A DNA stretch of 64,000 nt, from NCBI GenBank assembly GCA_963920525.1, contig OY986439.1:48115482-48179481 (forward strand). Reading direction: 5' to 3'. The translations under genes were made by a program, and so were the position numbers. The stretch comes from Dichetophora obliterata (taxonomy: Eukaryota > Arthropoda > Insecta > Diptera > Sciomyzidae). Of the stretch, positions 23,304 through 35,267 are shown one piece after another. Below the pieces are notes generated by a model. It had not been told where the DNA came from. It ran no database searches and saw nothing but the letters and a program-made list of their open reading frames with translations. Within the stretch, counting starts at the first letter, position 1; each line of letters begins with the position of its first letter.

Positions 23304-23648
23304 TATGGATGCGGATTAAAAAATTATTAAAATTCAAATCTTATTTTTTGGTAGCAAAGGTTGGCAGTAAGAATTTGAAAAACTGTAACAATTTGTCTGA
23401 AATATTTTGTTTAACAAATTTCATATACATATTCAAGTCATGAATAAGGTGAATGTGTATATTTTTTGTTATTTTAAACTAAACTAATTTTAAAGCAATA
23501 AACAAATATATCAACAAAATTCATACTAATTATTTATTTAAAATTTTCATTGTCTGATTTGGCCAGGGGGACAAACGGTTGTAGTAGGGGGAAAATGGTT
23601 GCAGTAGAGGGCATTGTCTCCCCTTGCCCCACCCTGGCTACAGGCCTG

Positions 23649-24690
23649 GATCTGCAAAAGTGAACTTGGAGCCAAAAATAACTCCAAGGTCCTTAATTGA
23701 ATTAACCTGTTTTAAGGGGCTGCCAGAGAGGGAATAAGAAAAAATTATAAAATTGTTACACTTCGTGTATGTCACAGCAAAGCACTTCATAGCAAAGCAA
23801 ACACAAATTCAATAAACTCCATGACAGCAAATTACTAAGATCACTCTGTAAAAGAGCAGCAACATTTAGATTAGATACTTTACTAAAAAGCTTTAAATCA
23901 TCAGCATATAGTAAAAATTTTTCCGAATGAAAATATTTACTAACATCATAAATAAATAATGAAAAAAGTAAAGGGCCAAGAATGCTACCCTGCGGGACTC
24001 CAGAAGAAGCAATGAAGTGATGCGATTTAACACCATTAATTTCCACAAAACATACTCTATATTGAAGATAAGACTGGATCCTATACAAGAAATTAGAGTG
24101 GAAACCCGTTTTGGCAAGTTTAGCTAATAATACATTATGGGAAACCTTGTCAAAGGCTTAGGAGAAGTCCATATAGAGGACATCAACTTGATGTCCTAGT
24201 TCAAATGCAGATGAAATGCAGAATCTTGAGAAAACTGCTAAGTTAGTTACAGTAGATCGACTAGCAAAAAACCCGTGCTGTTCAGGGCAAATGTGTCGCT
24301 TTACTAATAAGAATAATCTATTTTTAATAACACTTTCAAAAAGTTTCGAAACATTTGATAGCTTAGAAATAGGTCTATAGTTGGATACCTCATTCTTATT
24401 ACCACATTTAAAAACCGGTGTTATAGAGCCAATTTTCCAAGAGTCTATAAAAGTGCCAGTCTTTAAAGATTTATTGAAAATTTCACACAAAGGTCTAGAT
24501 AAAGAAAACTCGCATTTATTAAGCAAAATAGGTGAAATACCATCATTATCAGCCTTATTCGAAACTTTCATTTTGGTCATAGCACTGGAAATTTCATCCT
24601 CAGACAAAACAACAGTACCAAGGTTTAAAAATGAGTCTACTTTTTCCAATATTGATATATCAAAACATATATTCGCATTAATACATATCT
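23649..24690 (-). pseudogene. Non-LTR retrotransposon (LINE) reverse transcriptase, decayed
   Basis: Read on the minus strand, the frame runs from about 24690. Its motifs in order are KADNDGISPILLNKC, SWKIGSITPVFKCG, SNYRPISKLSNVSKLFE, EQHGFFASRSTVTNLAVF and DVLYMDFS. A TAA stop then sits where FSKAFD normally has lysine (about 24157). The frame resumes with VSHNVLLAKLAKTGF, SSGVPQGSILGPLLFSLFI and an intact YADDLKLF catalytic loop (24088-23756). Its last piece, SIKDLGVIFGSKFTFAD, ends at the CAGGCCTG end of the neighbouring DNA element. The endonuclease and the 3' part are missing. All RT catalytic aspartates are present, but the stop makes the copy inactive. Confidence 0.85.
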
Positions 24691-25412
24691 TGTTGTATTT
24701 TTGCTTTACTTTATTTTAAAAACTTTTAATCAACTAAGAAACTAAGAAAATTGTTGGGGTTTTTTTATAACTTTCGTTTTATGGATATTTTTAATGTCGT
24801 AGTGATTGTTATAGAAAAAAAGTGCTTTTAAAAGTTTGAAAGAGAATAAAAAAAAGTAAATTGAGGTATATTCTAAATTTGTTTTCTTAAGTTTTCTAAA
24901 AGTATGATTTGTCGAATAAATTATGAACCAGCTGCAAGTGCCTGCAAATTATGACGAAATTTTGTTTTTTTATGAGACATGTTCTTTGAAAATTGGTGAT
25001 ATCTTCTATACGTGGCTCGAAATAAGAGATAAATCTGACTGCATTAGAAAAAGGTTAAGATTTTTTAAAGCAAAAATTTGCGCAAAGAGGAATCATGACC
25101 AACTGAAACTTAGTAAAAATATGTAATAGATCATTTCAAAATAAGTGGCACGCTCCAAATGGTTATTTCAGCAGAGACTTAAAATATGGTTCCAAAATTC
25201 TTTGATTATGATAATGTAAAGCAAGTAGGTTTTTCGCCAAAGCGATAACACATGTTTTAAACGATGTTTTTTATTTTGTTTTGATTTGCTTTTCTATTTT
25301 TGGAGAAAAACGTCTAAGGCGGCGATTTGATACTGATATTAAAATTTTTAGAGTCTCGTCACGAAAAATTTTCGTCATGAAAAATATTTCGAGTCTCGTC
25401 ACGTTTTTGTGT
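24691..25412. other. AT-rich interval
   Basis: A short duplicated phrase, GAGTCTCGTCACG(A/T), at 25350-25405. No gene recognised; the open frame at 24923-25126 shows no family. Confidence 0.4.
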
Positions 25413-25755
25413 ACGTGAGCAATGATATTTTCTAGTTTCTATGTTTTTGTATGGGGACCACCAGAAGGGTGACAGATGGAGTATAGGTGTGCTTAGAAGA
25501 AATGTTGAGAGGAAAAATTAATAGGAACAGCTCATACAAACCCTCATACGCCAGCTCATACCCTAGGGGTCATAGATTTTTTTGATATGAACTATATTAC
25601 AGACATTTGTTTCTATTTTTTTATGTTTCTTGTGTGAGCACAACCAGAAGGGCGACAGATAGAGTGTAGTTGCGTTTATAAGAAATGTTTAGGGGGAAAA
25701 ATTAATAGGACCAGCTCATTCATTTGATCTCCCTACGGGTCATAAATATGATTAT
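25413..25755. repeat. Two-copy tandem duplication, unit about 180 bp
   Basis: Unit 1 (about 25430-25580) and unit 2 (about 25612-25745) share, in the same order, CCAGAAGGGTGACAGATGGAG / CCAGAAGGGCGACAGATAGAG, AGAAATGTT, GGAAAAATTAATAGGA(A/C)CAGCTCAT and a GGGTCATA-type end. Differences are scattered, so the duplication is not new. Confidence 0.75.
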
Positions 25756-25759
25756 AATA

Positions 25760-26090
25760 GACATTTTCTTTTTTCATTGCGTATTAAATTTCACTGAAAT
25801 ATATCGACATTTGCTGTTTTCAAGTTTTGTTGGAGGGATTTTATTGTTCCGAAATGCACCATTTTTTTTTGGAATTTTCTTAATATTTTCAAAATCCGTC
25901 AATGTTTACCATTTTTGCCACAAGAATGTATGAAATCAAAACACAGTTGTCAACACAGTATAGTCAAACTATAACTACGCCTACTTTTCAGAAATCATTA
26001 TAATTCCTGAGTTGTGTAAGGCCACCAAATTTACAGTATCTGTAATTAAGGTTAATATATCGGTTAATAAAAAAGTTCCATACCCCTTTT
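25760..26090. other. Anonymous interval
   Basis: Nothing recognised. Confidence 0.4.
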
Positions 26091-26094
26091 TACA

Positions 26095-26455
26095 CAAATC
26101 AATAATAATGCTATATTTCAGACTAAAATTTGGTAATTTAGGTCGTATGGCTACTGGCGGCAACTTTACTAAAAATTAGCCCGGTCGAACCATGTTTACG
26201 TCCCATTTTCAGGGGATAAGCGTGGAGCGAAGCAAAGTAAGCCATGTATAATCTAAATTTTGGCAATTTTGGCAGTCAATTTTTTTTTCGAGTACGAGAT
26301 GGTTTGGGGAAAAAATTTGCCATATCCCATTTAACCGCCCTCAAGTCAATAAAAATGTTTTATTTCGGACGGTTTTGGTCGTATTAGACTAAAAGTTTGT
26401 AATTTAGTTCATGTGGCTACTTTCGGAAACTGAACTAAAAATCAGTGTGGTAACT
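26095..26455. repeat. Degenerate direct repeat, period about 255 bp
   Basis: The phrases GACTAAAATTTGGTAATTTAG, GGCTACTGGCGGCAAC and ACTAAAAATTAG (26120-26180) recur as GACTAAAAGTTTGTAATTTAG, GGCTACTTTCGGAAAC and ACTAAAAATCAG (26388-26445). Confidence 0.6.
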
Positions 26456-26537
26456 ACATTTATGCCAATTCAGATATAAAAAATTGTTTTTTCCAATTGG
26501 CATGAAAATTCTTATATTGCAGCACGGCGGTCCATGC

Positions 26538-27424
26538 CAGGACAACGCACAGTGCTTTGCACAGTATAAATAAAAAAAAAAATGTTTGCTCTCGGAATTG
26601 TGCAAATTTGATATTATATATATATATGTTAAGGTAAAAGCAAAATATTTTTGATTTAAAATTATAAATCTAGGCACAGCATCATTTTAAATTTGTCTAT
26701 TTTTTAGTAATTTGCAAGGTAGCGTCCGATGTGTTCTTGATGCTGAGAGGAAAAATTTTTCCAAAAATACAATTTTAATTGAAAACAAAAATTAAAAAAG
26801 CTTTGAAAGAAAAGACTCTTTTTTATATTTGGTTTGTTGAACTTAAAAAAAAAATAAAGAAATTGAATTTTGGTGAATTTTCAAAAAACAAAAAACAAAA
26901 AAAAAAGCTATCCATAAATGACAAATTTTGCAAATTTTTATAGACATTTACTAATACCATAAAAATTATTAACGGTAGTTTTTTTATTGATAACCTTGAA
27001 CCTTTATCTTAAGGGCTATGAAAAGATAAGTTCTTTTAGCAAAAATCGATTTTAAATATACTTCTAAATCAATAAATGCTTGAAATTCCAATCATGTAAA
27101 CAATTATTATAGGTGCAAAGGTACCACTAAGAACTAATCAATTTGAATGATTTTAAACGTAAATCTATTACTTTGTATTCTAAGCCTTTTGACCGAGGTT
27201 TATTAAGATCGGTCAACTTTTGCATCTACCTCCCTCACAAAATAATGTAAAAATGTTATAAAGGTTCAAGGGAGGTATTTCTTAGGACTGACAGATTTAA
27301 GTCAATTTTGGTATTTTTCTGAGATAGCTTAAACTTACTAAGCATACGAAATTTCATTATCATTGGAACACTCTTTCTATTTATTTCCAAATTTGTATGA
27401 TCGTGAAGCACTGTGCAACGTCTG
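26538..27424. mobile_element. Possible DNA transposon, ends CAG..CACAGTGCTT
   Basis: Left CAGGACAACGCACAGTGCTT and right, read inward, CAGACGTTGCACAGTGCTT form imperfect terminal repeats of 19-20 bp. The interior is AT-rich with no transposase. No target duplication is visible, so this rests on the terminal match alone. Confidence 0.4.
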
Positions 27425-28168
27425 CCCGGGATTACTTGTAAATTATAAATTGCTGCAAGAATTTTTTACGCCCAATTAATGGTCAAAATTTTGCGCACAT
27501 GAAATGACAAAAAATAATTTGGGGGCAATCCTCTTCCAGCTGTCACTCATCTCTCATCAGCTACATAGACTGTGGAGATCAAAAAAACATGCAACACTGC
27601 CCAGAACTAGTCTACAAAGTACTCAATTGCAATCTATCCATACCCAACTACCCAAGTCTGTGTGAATACCCCTTATGAATATTTGTGCACTATATTGAGT
27701 ATTTTTGGTAACGGTTATTCTCCTCAGCAAGCTTTTGCTGAAGTCAGTGCACGATCGGAATAATTCTGGTATACTTAAAAATTACACTAATTTCTAAAGT
27801 GAGCAAACTGTTCACGCACGACAAACCGTGCTAGTCTGCAAGGCACGCCTTCATCAAGGTTAAAAGTTCTTTTAGGTACACTGGAAAACGCCCGTAAAAC
27901 TGACACAAAAAATACCGCGATTGCGTTAAGCGGAATACAATTTCGGATTATATGACCTCGAAAACCTGCAGTAAACATTATTTGATCTAAAAAAGTTATC
28001 TAATAAATGTAGTTTAACCCTAATAGGTTACACGCAGTTGAATCTATCCCAGCCTTTTTTCAGTTTTTCTGTCATTTTTATTTGTTTTAAGCTTATTTAA
28101 AAGTTTTTGCACAAGTTTTAGGCGTATGTAAAATACAAATTTTGATTAGCAAATAATTTATTTTTTTT
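27425..28168. other. Anonymous interval
   Basis: A more balanced composition around 27520-27960, with no recognisable protein, RNA or repeat. Confidence 0.4.
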
Positions 28169-28172
28169 TTAA

Positions 28173-28483
28173 CCCTTAACTGGTACACCTCAGAAAAATT
28201 ACACTAACAGTACATCTGATCCCAGGGACCACACCAACTTAAAATGCTGAAATGTCTTTGAGCTCTGTACTGTAAAAGAACCTAGTTCTCAATGTACTAA
28301 TATTAAAAAAAAAATTACATGTTGATTTTTTTAAGAAAATTTTAAATAAAGTTTTTTCCTATTAAGAGTGAATTTCGTGAATTATTTTGAATAACAAAAT
28401 TTAATTTTGAGTTGAATTTTATTTAAAAAATAATTTTTTTCTTTTCTGTTGTGGTCCCACAGACCAATTGTACGAGTTAAGGG
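28173..28483. mobile_element. piggyBac-type MITE in TTAA
   Basis: TTAA (28169-28172) is followed by CCCTTAACTGGTACA. The other end, read inward, is CCCTTAACTCGTACA, followed outside by TTAA (28484-28487). The TTAA duplication plus CCC-starting ends is diagnostic of the piggyBac superfamily. Subterminal GGGACCACA / GGTCCCACAG words are inverted. The 311-bp element has no coding capacity and would need a transposase supplied in trans. Its ends are very well preserved. Confidence 0.85.
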
Positions 28484-28487
28484 TTAA

Positions 28488-31289
28488 ATAAGGTTTAAAT
28501 AGTATGACAAAATTTTTTCATATGCTTTTGTGGCATTTTTCAGAACTTATTGCAATAATAAGCTAAGAATAGAGAATTATTGAAAATAAGTAACCGATTA
28601 CTTTGTTACCCATCTCATAAAACAGCGTCCACATCACCAACGGACGGAATGTATCAACCTTGTAGCATGCTGTGATCCTGTATCGCTTTTCTTCTATTCA
28701 GTCATTCAGAGGAAAGAGATAAAAAATAAAGGTGACCACATCACAGCGAATATTATCGAGTATGCGACATAAATTCTCTGCGCGCTGCTTGAAACTTTGT
28801 TTGCATTGTGTTATTGCTGTTGATTGTATCAATTGCTGGAACAAACAATAATTGTAATTTTTTTTTTGTACATTTGTTGGTTTTACCCGCAGTCTAAGTT
28901 GAGTTTTTTTTCCTCTACTTTTGCTACTTCCTCTTCTGTTATTGTGCCATTTTATTGAATAATAATCTGTCATTTGCAGATTGATGCCCCTAGGTTGTGG
29001 ATTCTTATACAGCAGTCAGTTTAGGTATTCTTTGCAGGATAATGCTTTTGTTGCATTTAAATTATTATGTTTTTTATAGAATTTTGTTGGTGTGTGCTGA
29101 ATTTCTAGAAAACATTTCATTTTATGAAGCGAATCCTCTGAAAAAATTAATTTTTTTGTATTGAAAATATTGTTTAGTATTTCTATTTTGTAATGAAAAT
29201 TGAGGTGTTAAGGCAAAGGAGAGGGAAAACGGAAGATCAGCAGTGAATGAGAGTTTATAGAAAACAGGCCAATTTATAAAAAATGCTTTATGTTTTTGGA
29301 TTGTCAGTAGGGACCACTTTCAGTTTTTTACATTTTTTCTTTTTAGCAAAAATTAATTTAAGTCCAAAATATTGGAAAAAGATTGCTACACGTGTCTCTA
29401 AAACGTCGTCATTTCAGACAAAAAGCGACCATTTCACTCATTTGGAACATTGTTTTTTTTTTTAATAAAGGGAAGGGCAACATTTTATGCTTATTAAACT
29501 TTTTGATAGTGTATTTGTGCTAACAACAAGGACCTCACTGCTTGTCAGCACTCCTAGCTTATGTCACCACAAAACTATACGCTCTGTTATAATTTTTTTT
29601 TAACTTTAGGCCTTTCCCTAACAGCTAGTCTGTAATTTAAAACTATAATGAAAATTCTAATTATAATAACAGACCAGAAACTTCAAGTAAATATGTAAAA
29701 AAAGTAAAGAAAACAAAAAATTTGGAAAATTATGTAGCAGAAATTACCATAACAAAAAAACTAGAGCAGTATAATTAGTATTTTCCCTAACAAAGGTATC
29801 AGCATAAAAAAAGTATTTTCACAAGTTTTTATAAATACATATAGCAATGCGTTTATGGCGCACACTGTAGTAAGATAAGCTTGTTGAAAAGAGGACATGC
29901 AAAGGACATCAATTATTTATTGTAAAAAATCCATCAATACGTTAACAAGGTGCTTCAACAAGGCAAATAACTTGGTTGCCGTTGAGTTGGAGTTTCTTTA
30001 GCATTCACTCAAACTCAAATCGGCTGGCTGTCAATAATAGTTCAATATGGCGTTTGCGGTTTGACAGCTGAGAACTGCTTTAGCCATTGACAGTTGTTTT
30101 CCGCAGCGCTGCAGCGGTAGTTGTGGCTTTGTTCTTTTTTCTTCTTGCCATAACAATTTTTTTAACAATGTGTTGAAAAAAAATATTGCGTGTCGCTGAC
30201 AAGTTTTTATTTTGTCGATTTTTCAAAGTCGCTGATTTTTTGTAGTCAATAATTTTGTATGGTCAACCGAAGAGTTGTGGACACACCTCCAGCATTTGTT
30301 TTCAATTAAATACTTCAGACTTTAATTTTGAGTTTGCAACTATGAAGCAATTTTTATGCCCACTCTTGTTAGTTGTTTTCATGTGAGTCGTATCAGCCAC
30401 AAAGTTCGCAGGAATCAAACTTAGAGGCAAATTAAACGCCCTGCTATAAATATAACGTCATAAATGACAACACCAACAACATCACCAACACCATCACCAA
30501 CACCATCTCTAACAAAAAGTTTCCAAATTCAAATGCACAAAATTTAACACCGCACCGTTTTACACAACACAATCCAACCCAACGCAATCTAGCAATGTAT
30601 CCTGACAAAGGATTTGTTGTGCGAGATGCGTGTGATGAGGCTCATTTTAGCTTCAGTGCGTTCAATGATGCTGACTCTAGTCCTGGATGATGAGTGTCAT
30701 TTGTCAAAATCCATTCAATTGGAATAATTTGAACACGCTTGACAAGCAGTCAGCCGGCAGTTAGGCAGTCAGTGACAACAAGGAAGCCACCAGCAACAGC
30801 AGCCAGTCTCCTGATTTGGTCGTTGCTGCTTGTTATGTCCTCATTCTCGAGCATGAGGATGACGTTGACATTTCTATGCGTTGAAAGTTGAGGCTCAATA
30901 TATTATTGTTTGTTCACATATACTCTGTTCTCTATGTTGTTCTAACACTGTTGTTGTTTTGCTGTTGCTGTTGCTGTCAAAATTGTTGACTTTGCAGAAG
31001 CTAATTTAAAATTTTCAACACGCTTTTAAACGCTGCTGTGATTTATTTGATTTGACAAACGTTGTGCGTATTTCTTCTATGATTTCAAATAATTACTGAA
31101 ATTGTTTAAAATTGGGTTCGTTAAGGGGGTGGTGAATGATTAATATTTGAACTATTTCAAGAGAATTTATTGTTGGAAGATATGTTGCGTAGTAAATTTT
31201 TCGGAAACATTACTTAAATTTAAAAATTTTATCATTTAACTTTGATTTTAAAGGATTTTTTTTTATATTTTAAAATTGAAATAGAAATA
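28488..31289. other. Long gene-free interval, partly single-copy-looking
   Basis: 28.5-29.9 kb is AT-rich with T-runs. From about 29980 to 31060 composition is more even and CA/CAG-rich (ACACCAACAACATCACCAACACC around 30470-30505; CAGCAACAGCAGCC near 30795), without transposon signatures. That is typical of fly intronic or intergenic DNA that may hold regulatory sites. No exon supported. Confidence 0.45.
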
Positions 31290-31318
31290 TAACAACTTTT
31301 GAGCTTTTAGTTTTACAT
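31290..31318. repeat. Target-site duplication, left copy (29 bp)
   Basis: Matches 32608-32636 at 27 of 29 positions (differences at the 11th and 22nd bases). It directly precedes the LINE insertion. Confidence 0.85.
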
Positions 31319-32607
31319 GACCAACTTTCTGCTCTATGAACAACTTTCTGCTCCCGTTTTTTCCAAACACGACCTAATTTTCCTCTGCTATGATTTCCAG
31401 CTTGTTCAGGTACAAAAAATTACTTATCGTGATTTTAAAAATGTTGATTATAATTCACTCCAGGTAGAGCTAAATCTTATCGACTGGATAGAAATTTTTT
31501 TCCATGCTATCAGCTAATGATCAGTTGAATTTCTTACAACTTAATGTCAACACTTTGTTTGAAAAATACGTCCCACTTAAGACTAAAGTACTCAAACATT
31601 ATGATAGGCCCTGGTTTTCAAATTCGATTAAAAGTCTAATCAAGAAACGTGATGTAGTATACAGCAAATGGAAGCTGAAATGGAATGGTTTATGCCTCAA
31701 TCCAAACAAGTCAAAATGTTTAGTTATAGCTAGGAAACATAATTTCATTTCAATTCTACCTGAAGTCATACTAAACGGATCATGTATTGAGGTCGTGAAG
31801 TTGGCAAAAAATTTGGGCATTACTTTCAACAGTACCTTGAATTGGACAAATCATGTCAATATCACAGTGGGAAAAATTTTCGGTATGCTCCACAGCCTGT
31901 GGGCTACACAATATTTCACCCCCTTTAACATTAGAATGCTACTGGCAAAAACGTATCTCGTTCCCATCGTACTATATGGATCTGAAATTTTCGCATACTG
32001 TGACTCTGCAAGTAAGCGCAAGCTGAACGTTGCTTATAACAACATCGCTCGTTATGTCTTCGGACTTAAACGAACTAACAGCATATCACAGTATGCAAAT
32101 AAATATTCGGTTTGACTTTTGACCATGTCCTGAACATGAAGGCGTTAGTCTTCTTGCATAAAATCATTTTTACTAAGGAACCTCTTTATTTATATGAAAA
32201 AATAAAATTTTTACCTTGTTTAAATCTAAGCTATCAGATTATTTGTCTTCACTTTAACTTAAGCTATATTATTTCGTTTTCTTTTTTTTTTCTCTCCTTT
32301 AATCTCCTTTTAATTTTATACTTTTAATTTTTCCCCGTTTTTTTTAGTTTTTTGTGTGTCTTATTATTTATATTTGTTATAAATCTCAGTTATTACCTTT
32401 GGTTCAATTTTAAAAAATTGTTAATGTTTTAACTTTTTCCCATATGCAATTTTAACTTTAAATTTTATTCAAGATTATGTTTTATATCTCATATATTTGT
32501 GTTGATATTATCGCCATATATGTAATCGGTGCTTTATTATAAGTTTATTCTTGCAAGCGCTTACATTTAATTAAATAAATAAATAAAATAAATAAAATAA
32601 AATAAGC
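31319..32607 (+). pseudogene. LINE insertion with reverse transcriptase core deleted
   Basis: The insertion lies between 29-bp direct repeats and ends in a TAAATAAATAAA-type tail (32569-32606), both typical of target-primed reverse transcription. The first frame (31317-31517) is the end of an endonuclease domain (KHDLIFLCYDFQL, ITYRDFKNVDYNSLQ). The next (31504-32115) carries the linker PLKTKVLKHYDRPWFSNSIK. It then jumps without a stop into the post-catalytic region NGLCLNPNKSKCLVIARK, KNLGITFNSTLNW, TYLVPIVLYGSEIF and NIARYVFGLKR. Thus the palm with the YADD loop is gone but the frame continues. An overlapping frame at 32112-32327 continues the C-terminus. It is non-autonomous; the same tail type and C-terminus occur at 56098-57000. 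Confidence 0.85.
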
Positions 32608-32636
32608 TAACAACTTTGGAGCTTTTAGCTTTACAT
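32608..32636. repeat. Target-site duplication, right copy (29 bp)
   Basis: Pairs with 31290-31318; lies immediately after the LINE tail. Confidence 0.85.
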
Positions 32637-32797
32637 AAATAAAACAGCTTTTTAATTTGTCAACTCCATTTAAATCCTTTGGCTAAGCCTATACAAAAAC
32701 ATTTTATATCTTAGCTATTAATATGTGAATATGAAAAATTGTTGCGCGCTTTTGTTTGTTTGTTTATTTTTTTGTTTACCAAATATAAAAAACATTA

Positions 32798-33110
32798 GGG
32801 TATTCTCTATGTCTAGGATATGCCCGTTGTACGGTGCTAGAATAGGAAATATACAGTCCGTGCACCGCCGCAACAACAAAATAGAAGTAAAAAACCATGC
32901 AATATTTCTTATGTATGCTACACTGACACTCATGTATACGGCGATGCTATGAAAAATAGGATGTGAAATGCAACCCTGTGATTGTAATGAGAGAGAAGAG
33001 AACGGGACAGCAGCCAAACTAACAGGGCGCTCTCGATCCATTGGATATTATAGTATAGGATTGTTACAATCCGTGCTATTACGCAATTATGCTAGACATA
33101 CAGAATACCC
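32798..33110. mobile_element. 313-bp MITE, ends GGGTATTCT(C/G)TATGTCTAG
   Basis: The terminal inverted repeats extend 23 bp with two mismatches. Flanking triplets are TTA on the left and CTA on the right, a possible decayed TWA duplication. The interior includes more balanced sequence (GAACGGGACAGCAGCC) with no protein. Confidence 0.65.
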
Positions 33111-33114
33111 CTAT

Positions 33115-33790
33115 TATTATTTATCATGTAAAATTCAATCATTTTAAAACAGAAAAATACAAAAACAACACATTTTTGGCAAAGTTTAAAAGCTCCAACC
33201 TTCAACTATGTATTCCATTTTCACATTTTTTATAAAATATGCACTTTGATCATAAATTATTACTTCACTTAACACGTGCTAACATCGACTGTCAAATGCA
33301 TTCAGTTGCCACAAACAAGTTTTTGATTTTGTGCCTAATTCCTCAAAAGTAACTAGTATTTTTCAAAAAAAATTTTTGTTTTGCTTTCTCGGATCATTTG
33401 TTTACAAAACTACAAAGCTCTTTTTAGTATTTGGTTAAATCAATTTTGTCCACCTAGCTTGCTTTAGACTAAACACTGTGGATCGGTCTGAAATTTCAGC
33501 ATTCGTTAATTCCGTTGGGAATGGCTAAGTCTCATTTCTTTTTTATTTGCTTTCGTATACAAACTACGGCGCACAGTATCGCGGCTTCATATAGGCCGCA
33601 GACAATATTTAAAGGAGTTGCCGCAGGATCATAAAATTTCGTGAAAATAAGTTTTACGATAAAATAACTATTCACACAAAATTTTGTTGAAATTGCATGA
33701 ATGAAATAACCACCTCTCATATAACCGAAATCGGTAATCTATTGTATATCCCCAAAAAATTATACCAGAACAAAAAAAATTTGTACACAT
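33115..33790. other. Anonymous interval
   Basis: Contains CATATAACCGAAATCGGTAAT at about 33718, which recurs as CATATAACCGAAACCGGTAAT at about 38351, suggesting a further decayed dispersed repeat. No gene. Confidence 0.4.
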
Positions 33791-33791
33791 T

Positions 33792-34112
33792 CCACAGAAA
33801 AATCAAATGTGACCAAAAAATTAAAACTTATTAAAAACTTATTATTTTATGATATTATAAAAGAGAAACATTTTAATTTTATTAATTTAAGCAAGCAAGC
33901 AATTGAAGTCTGCACTATTTCACAAGTGTAGTTTTTCTTTTTCGTAAATGTTTAGTAAATGTTTAGTAAATGTTTTGTAGACTTTTTGTTTTAGTAGAAA
34001 TGGAAGGCATTGGCTAAAGATAACGAAAAGATAGTTGATGCAAGCAAAGAAAAATATATTAAATTTGTTTTTTAATTCCCAAATTACATAATTACTTTAC
34101 TATCTAATTACT
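33792..34112. repeat. Dispersed direct repeat, copy A
   Basis: About 320 bp closely matching 46630-46960 in the same orientation. Shared blocks include ACTTTTTGTTTTAG, AAATGGAAGGCATTGGCTA and AAATTACATAATTACTT. No terminal repeats or coding frame identify the class. Confidence 0.75.
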
Positions 34113-34889
34113 TGATTACGCAGTTAACTACAACATTGTCAGTCTGCTAGGCACGTGGGGTGATTTCTCTCTACGTGACGATATGTAAATGTAATATTAA
34201 AAAAACTGTGGGCTTTGTTAAAAATCTTTTTATGCCGAAAGCATGTTTATCAGATACATTCACATTTATATAGATTTTACTAAAGTTTTTTTGATTCGCC
34301 GTACCCCCCCCCCCCTTATAGGAAAGGTGCTTGTATAAAAATAGTATAACGCCCAAAATACCACACTTTTCATAAAATGGATGAGCTGTAGTTAAAAATG
34401 TGTTTTTGGGGCCCTCAGAGATAAAGTGCATTTTTTCATTTTCATACTAGCATTAAAGCTATATGATTATTATAACAAAATTCTTCCTCATGTAAAATTG
34501 GTTGCTAAATCCGAAATTTGGCATAAATTTGGCTCAAATTTGGCATAAAATTAATTTTGCGGTCACTAGGAGCAAATAAACACTTATATAGTTAATTTTT
34601 TCCACTCAGTTATTATTTCAAATCTCTCAATCTGGTAGATAATTATGTTCTTTTAAAAAGTACACACTTTTAAATGTAGATAGTATTTAAAGAAAAAATT
34701 TTGCAAATCGATCAATATTTAAGCGAAATATGATTTATTATATGAATGTACTTTTTCGATATATGTGAATTTGTTGTAGTAGTTTATCTGAATTAAAGAT
34801 AGAAACTTCGTCACCGCAAATAATTAATTTTTGTTTCAACTCGTTGCATTTGGACAAAAATTTGGACAACCTCAATTTCTTGCAAATCG

Positions 34890-35150
34890 ATCCTAGCCAA
34901 TCGCGTCGGAAGCGAATTTCATCTGGGGGGGCAGTACAAATGGTGGTGCAAAAAAAGTTCACAAAAATTTCTTCACATGAAACATGAAGAAGAGAGAAAG
35001 AAGAGGAAAATATATAATACAAAAATATTATCGTTGTAAAAAAACTGATATTTTGAATAACTTTTCCTTTTAAATTGTTTATCTAGCTAAAAAAGTGGGG
35101 GGGCAACTGCCCACCTTGCCCCCCCGCTTCCGACGCCAATAATCCTAGCC
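34890..35150. mobile_element. Snapback with GCGTCGGAAGCG ends and G/C runs
   Basis: Left GATCCTAGCCAAT..GCGTCGGAAGCG and right, read inward, GGATTATTGGCGTCGGAAGCG. Inside each end is a G7-type run (GGGGGGGCAGT and GGGGGGGCAA). It is nested within the left part of the long-inverted-repeat element. Confidence 0.6.
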
Positions 35151-35267
35151 TATGGACCAATAACAAACATTTTTTGGGAGCTGAAGAAGCTGTCAGAAAT
35201 ATTTCCGTAGTTATTGAATCTGCAGAGAGGCCATCAATCTCATGGCCGGATTCAATAAGAAACTACC

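Larger units (their letters stand above)
20810..23648. mobile_element. DNA-transposon remnant, ends CAGGCCTGTAGCCAG
   Basis: The left end CAGGCCTGTAGCCAGACC is matched by the right end read inward, CAGGCCTGTAGCCAGGG. Just inside each end are G-rich purine stretches (TTGGGGGGAAA on the left; a GGGGGA-rich segment on the right). No transposase is visible, and no clear 8-bp duplication survives. The right end abuts a minus-strand LINE exactly where the LINE protein frame is cut, so the element apparently inserted into that LINE. Two other inverted-repeat elements (21091-21920 and 22204-23303) lie inside it. Confidence 0.6.

Noticed and set aside
33533..33720. Minus-strand frame 62 codons long
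   Set aside because: No recognisable domain and no codon signal; chance frame in AT-rich DNA.
34300..34320. C-run as a possible assembly break
   Set aside because: The opposite arm has a G-rich match at the same place (GGGGAGGGCACGG), so the run is part of the repeat.
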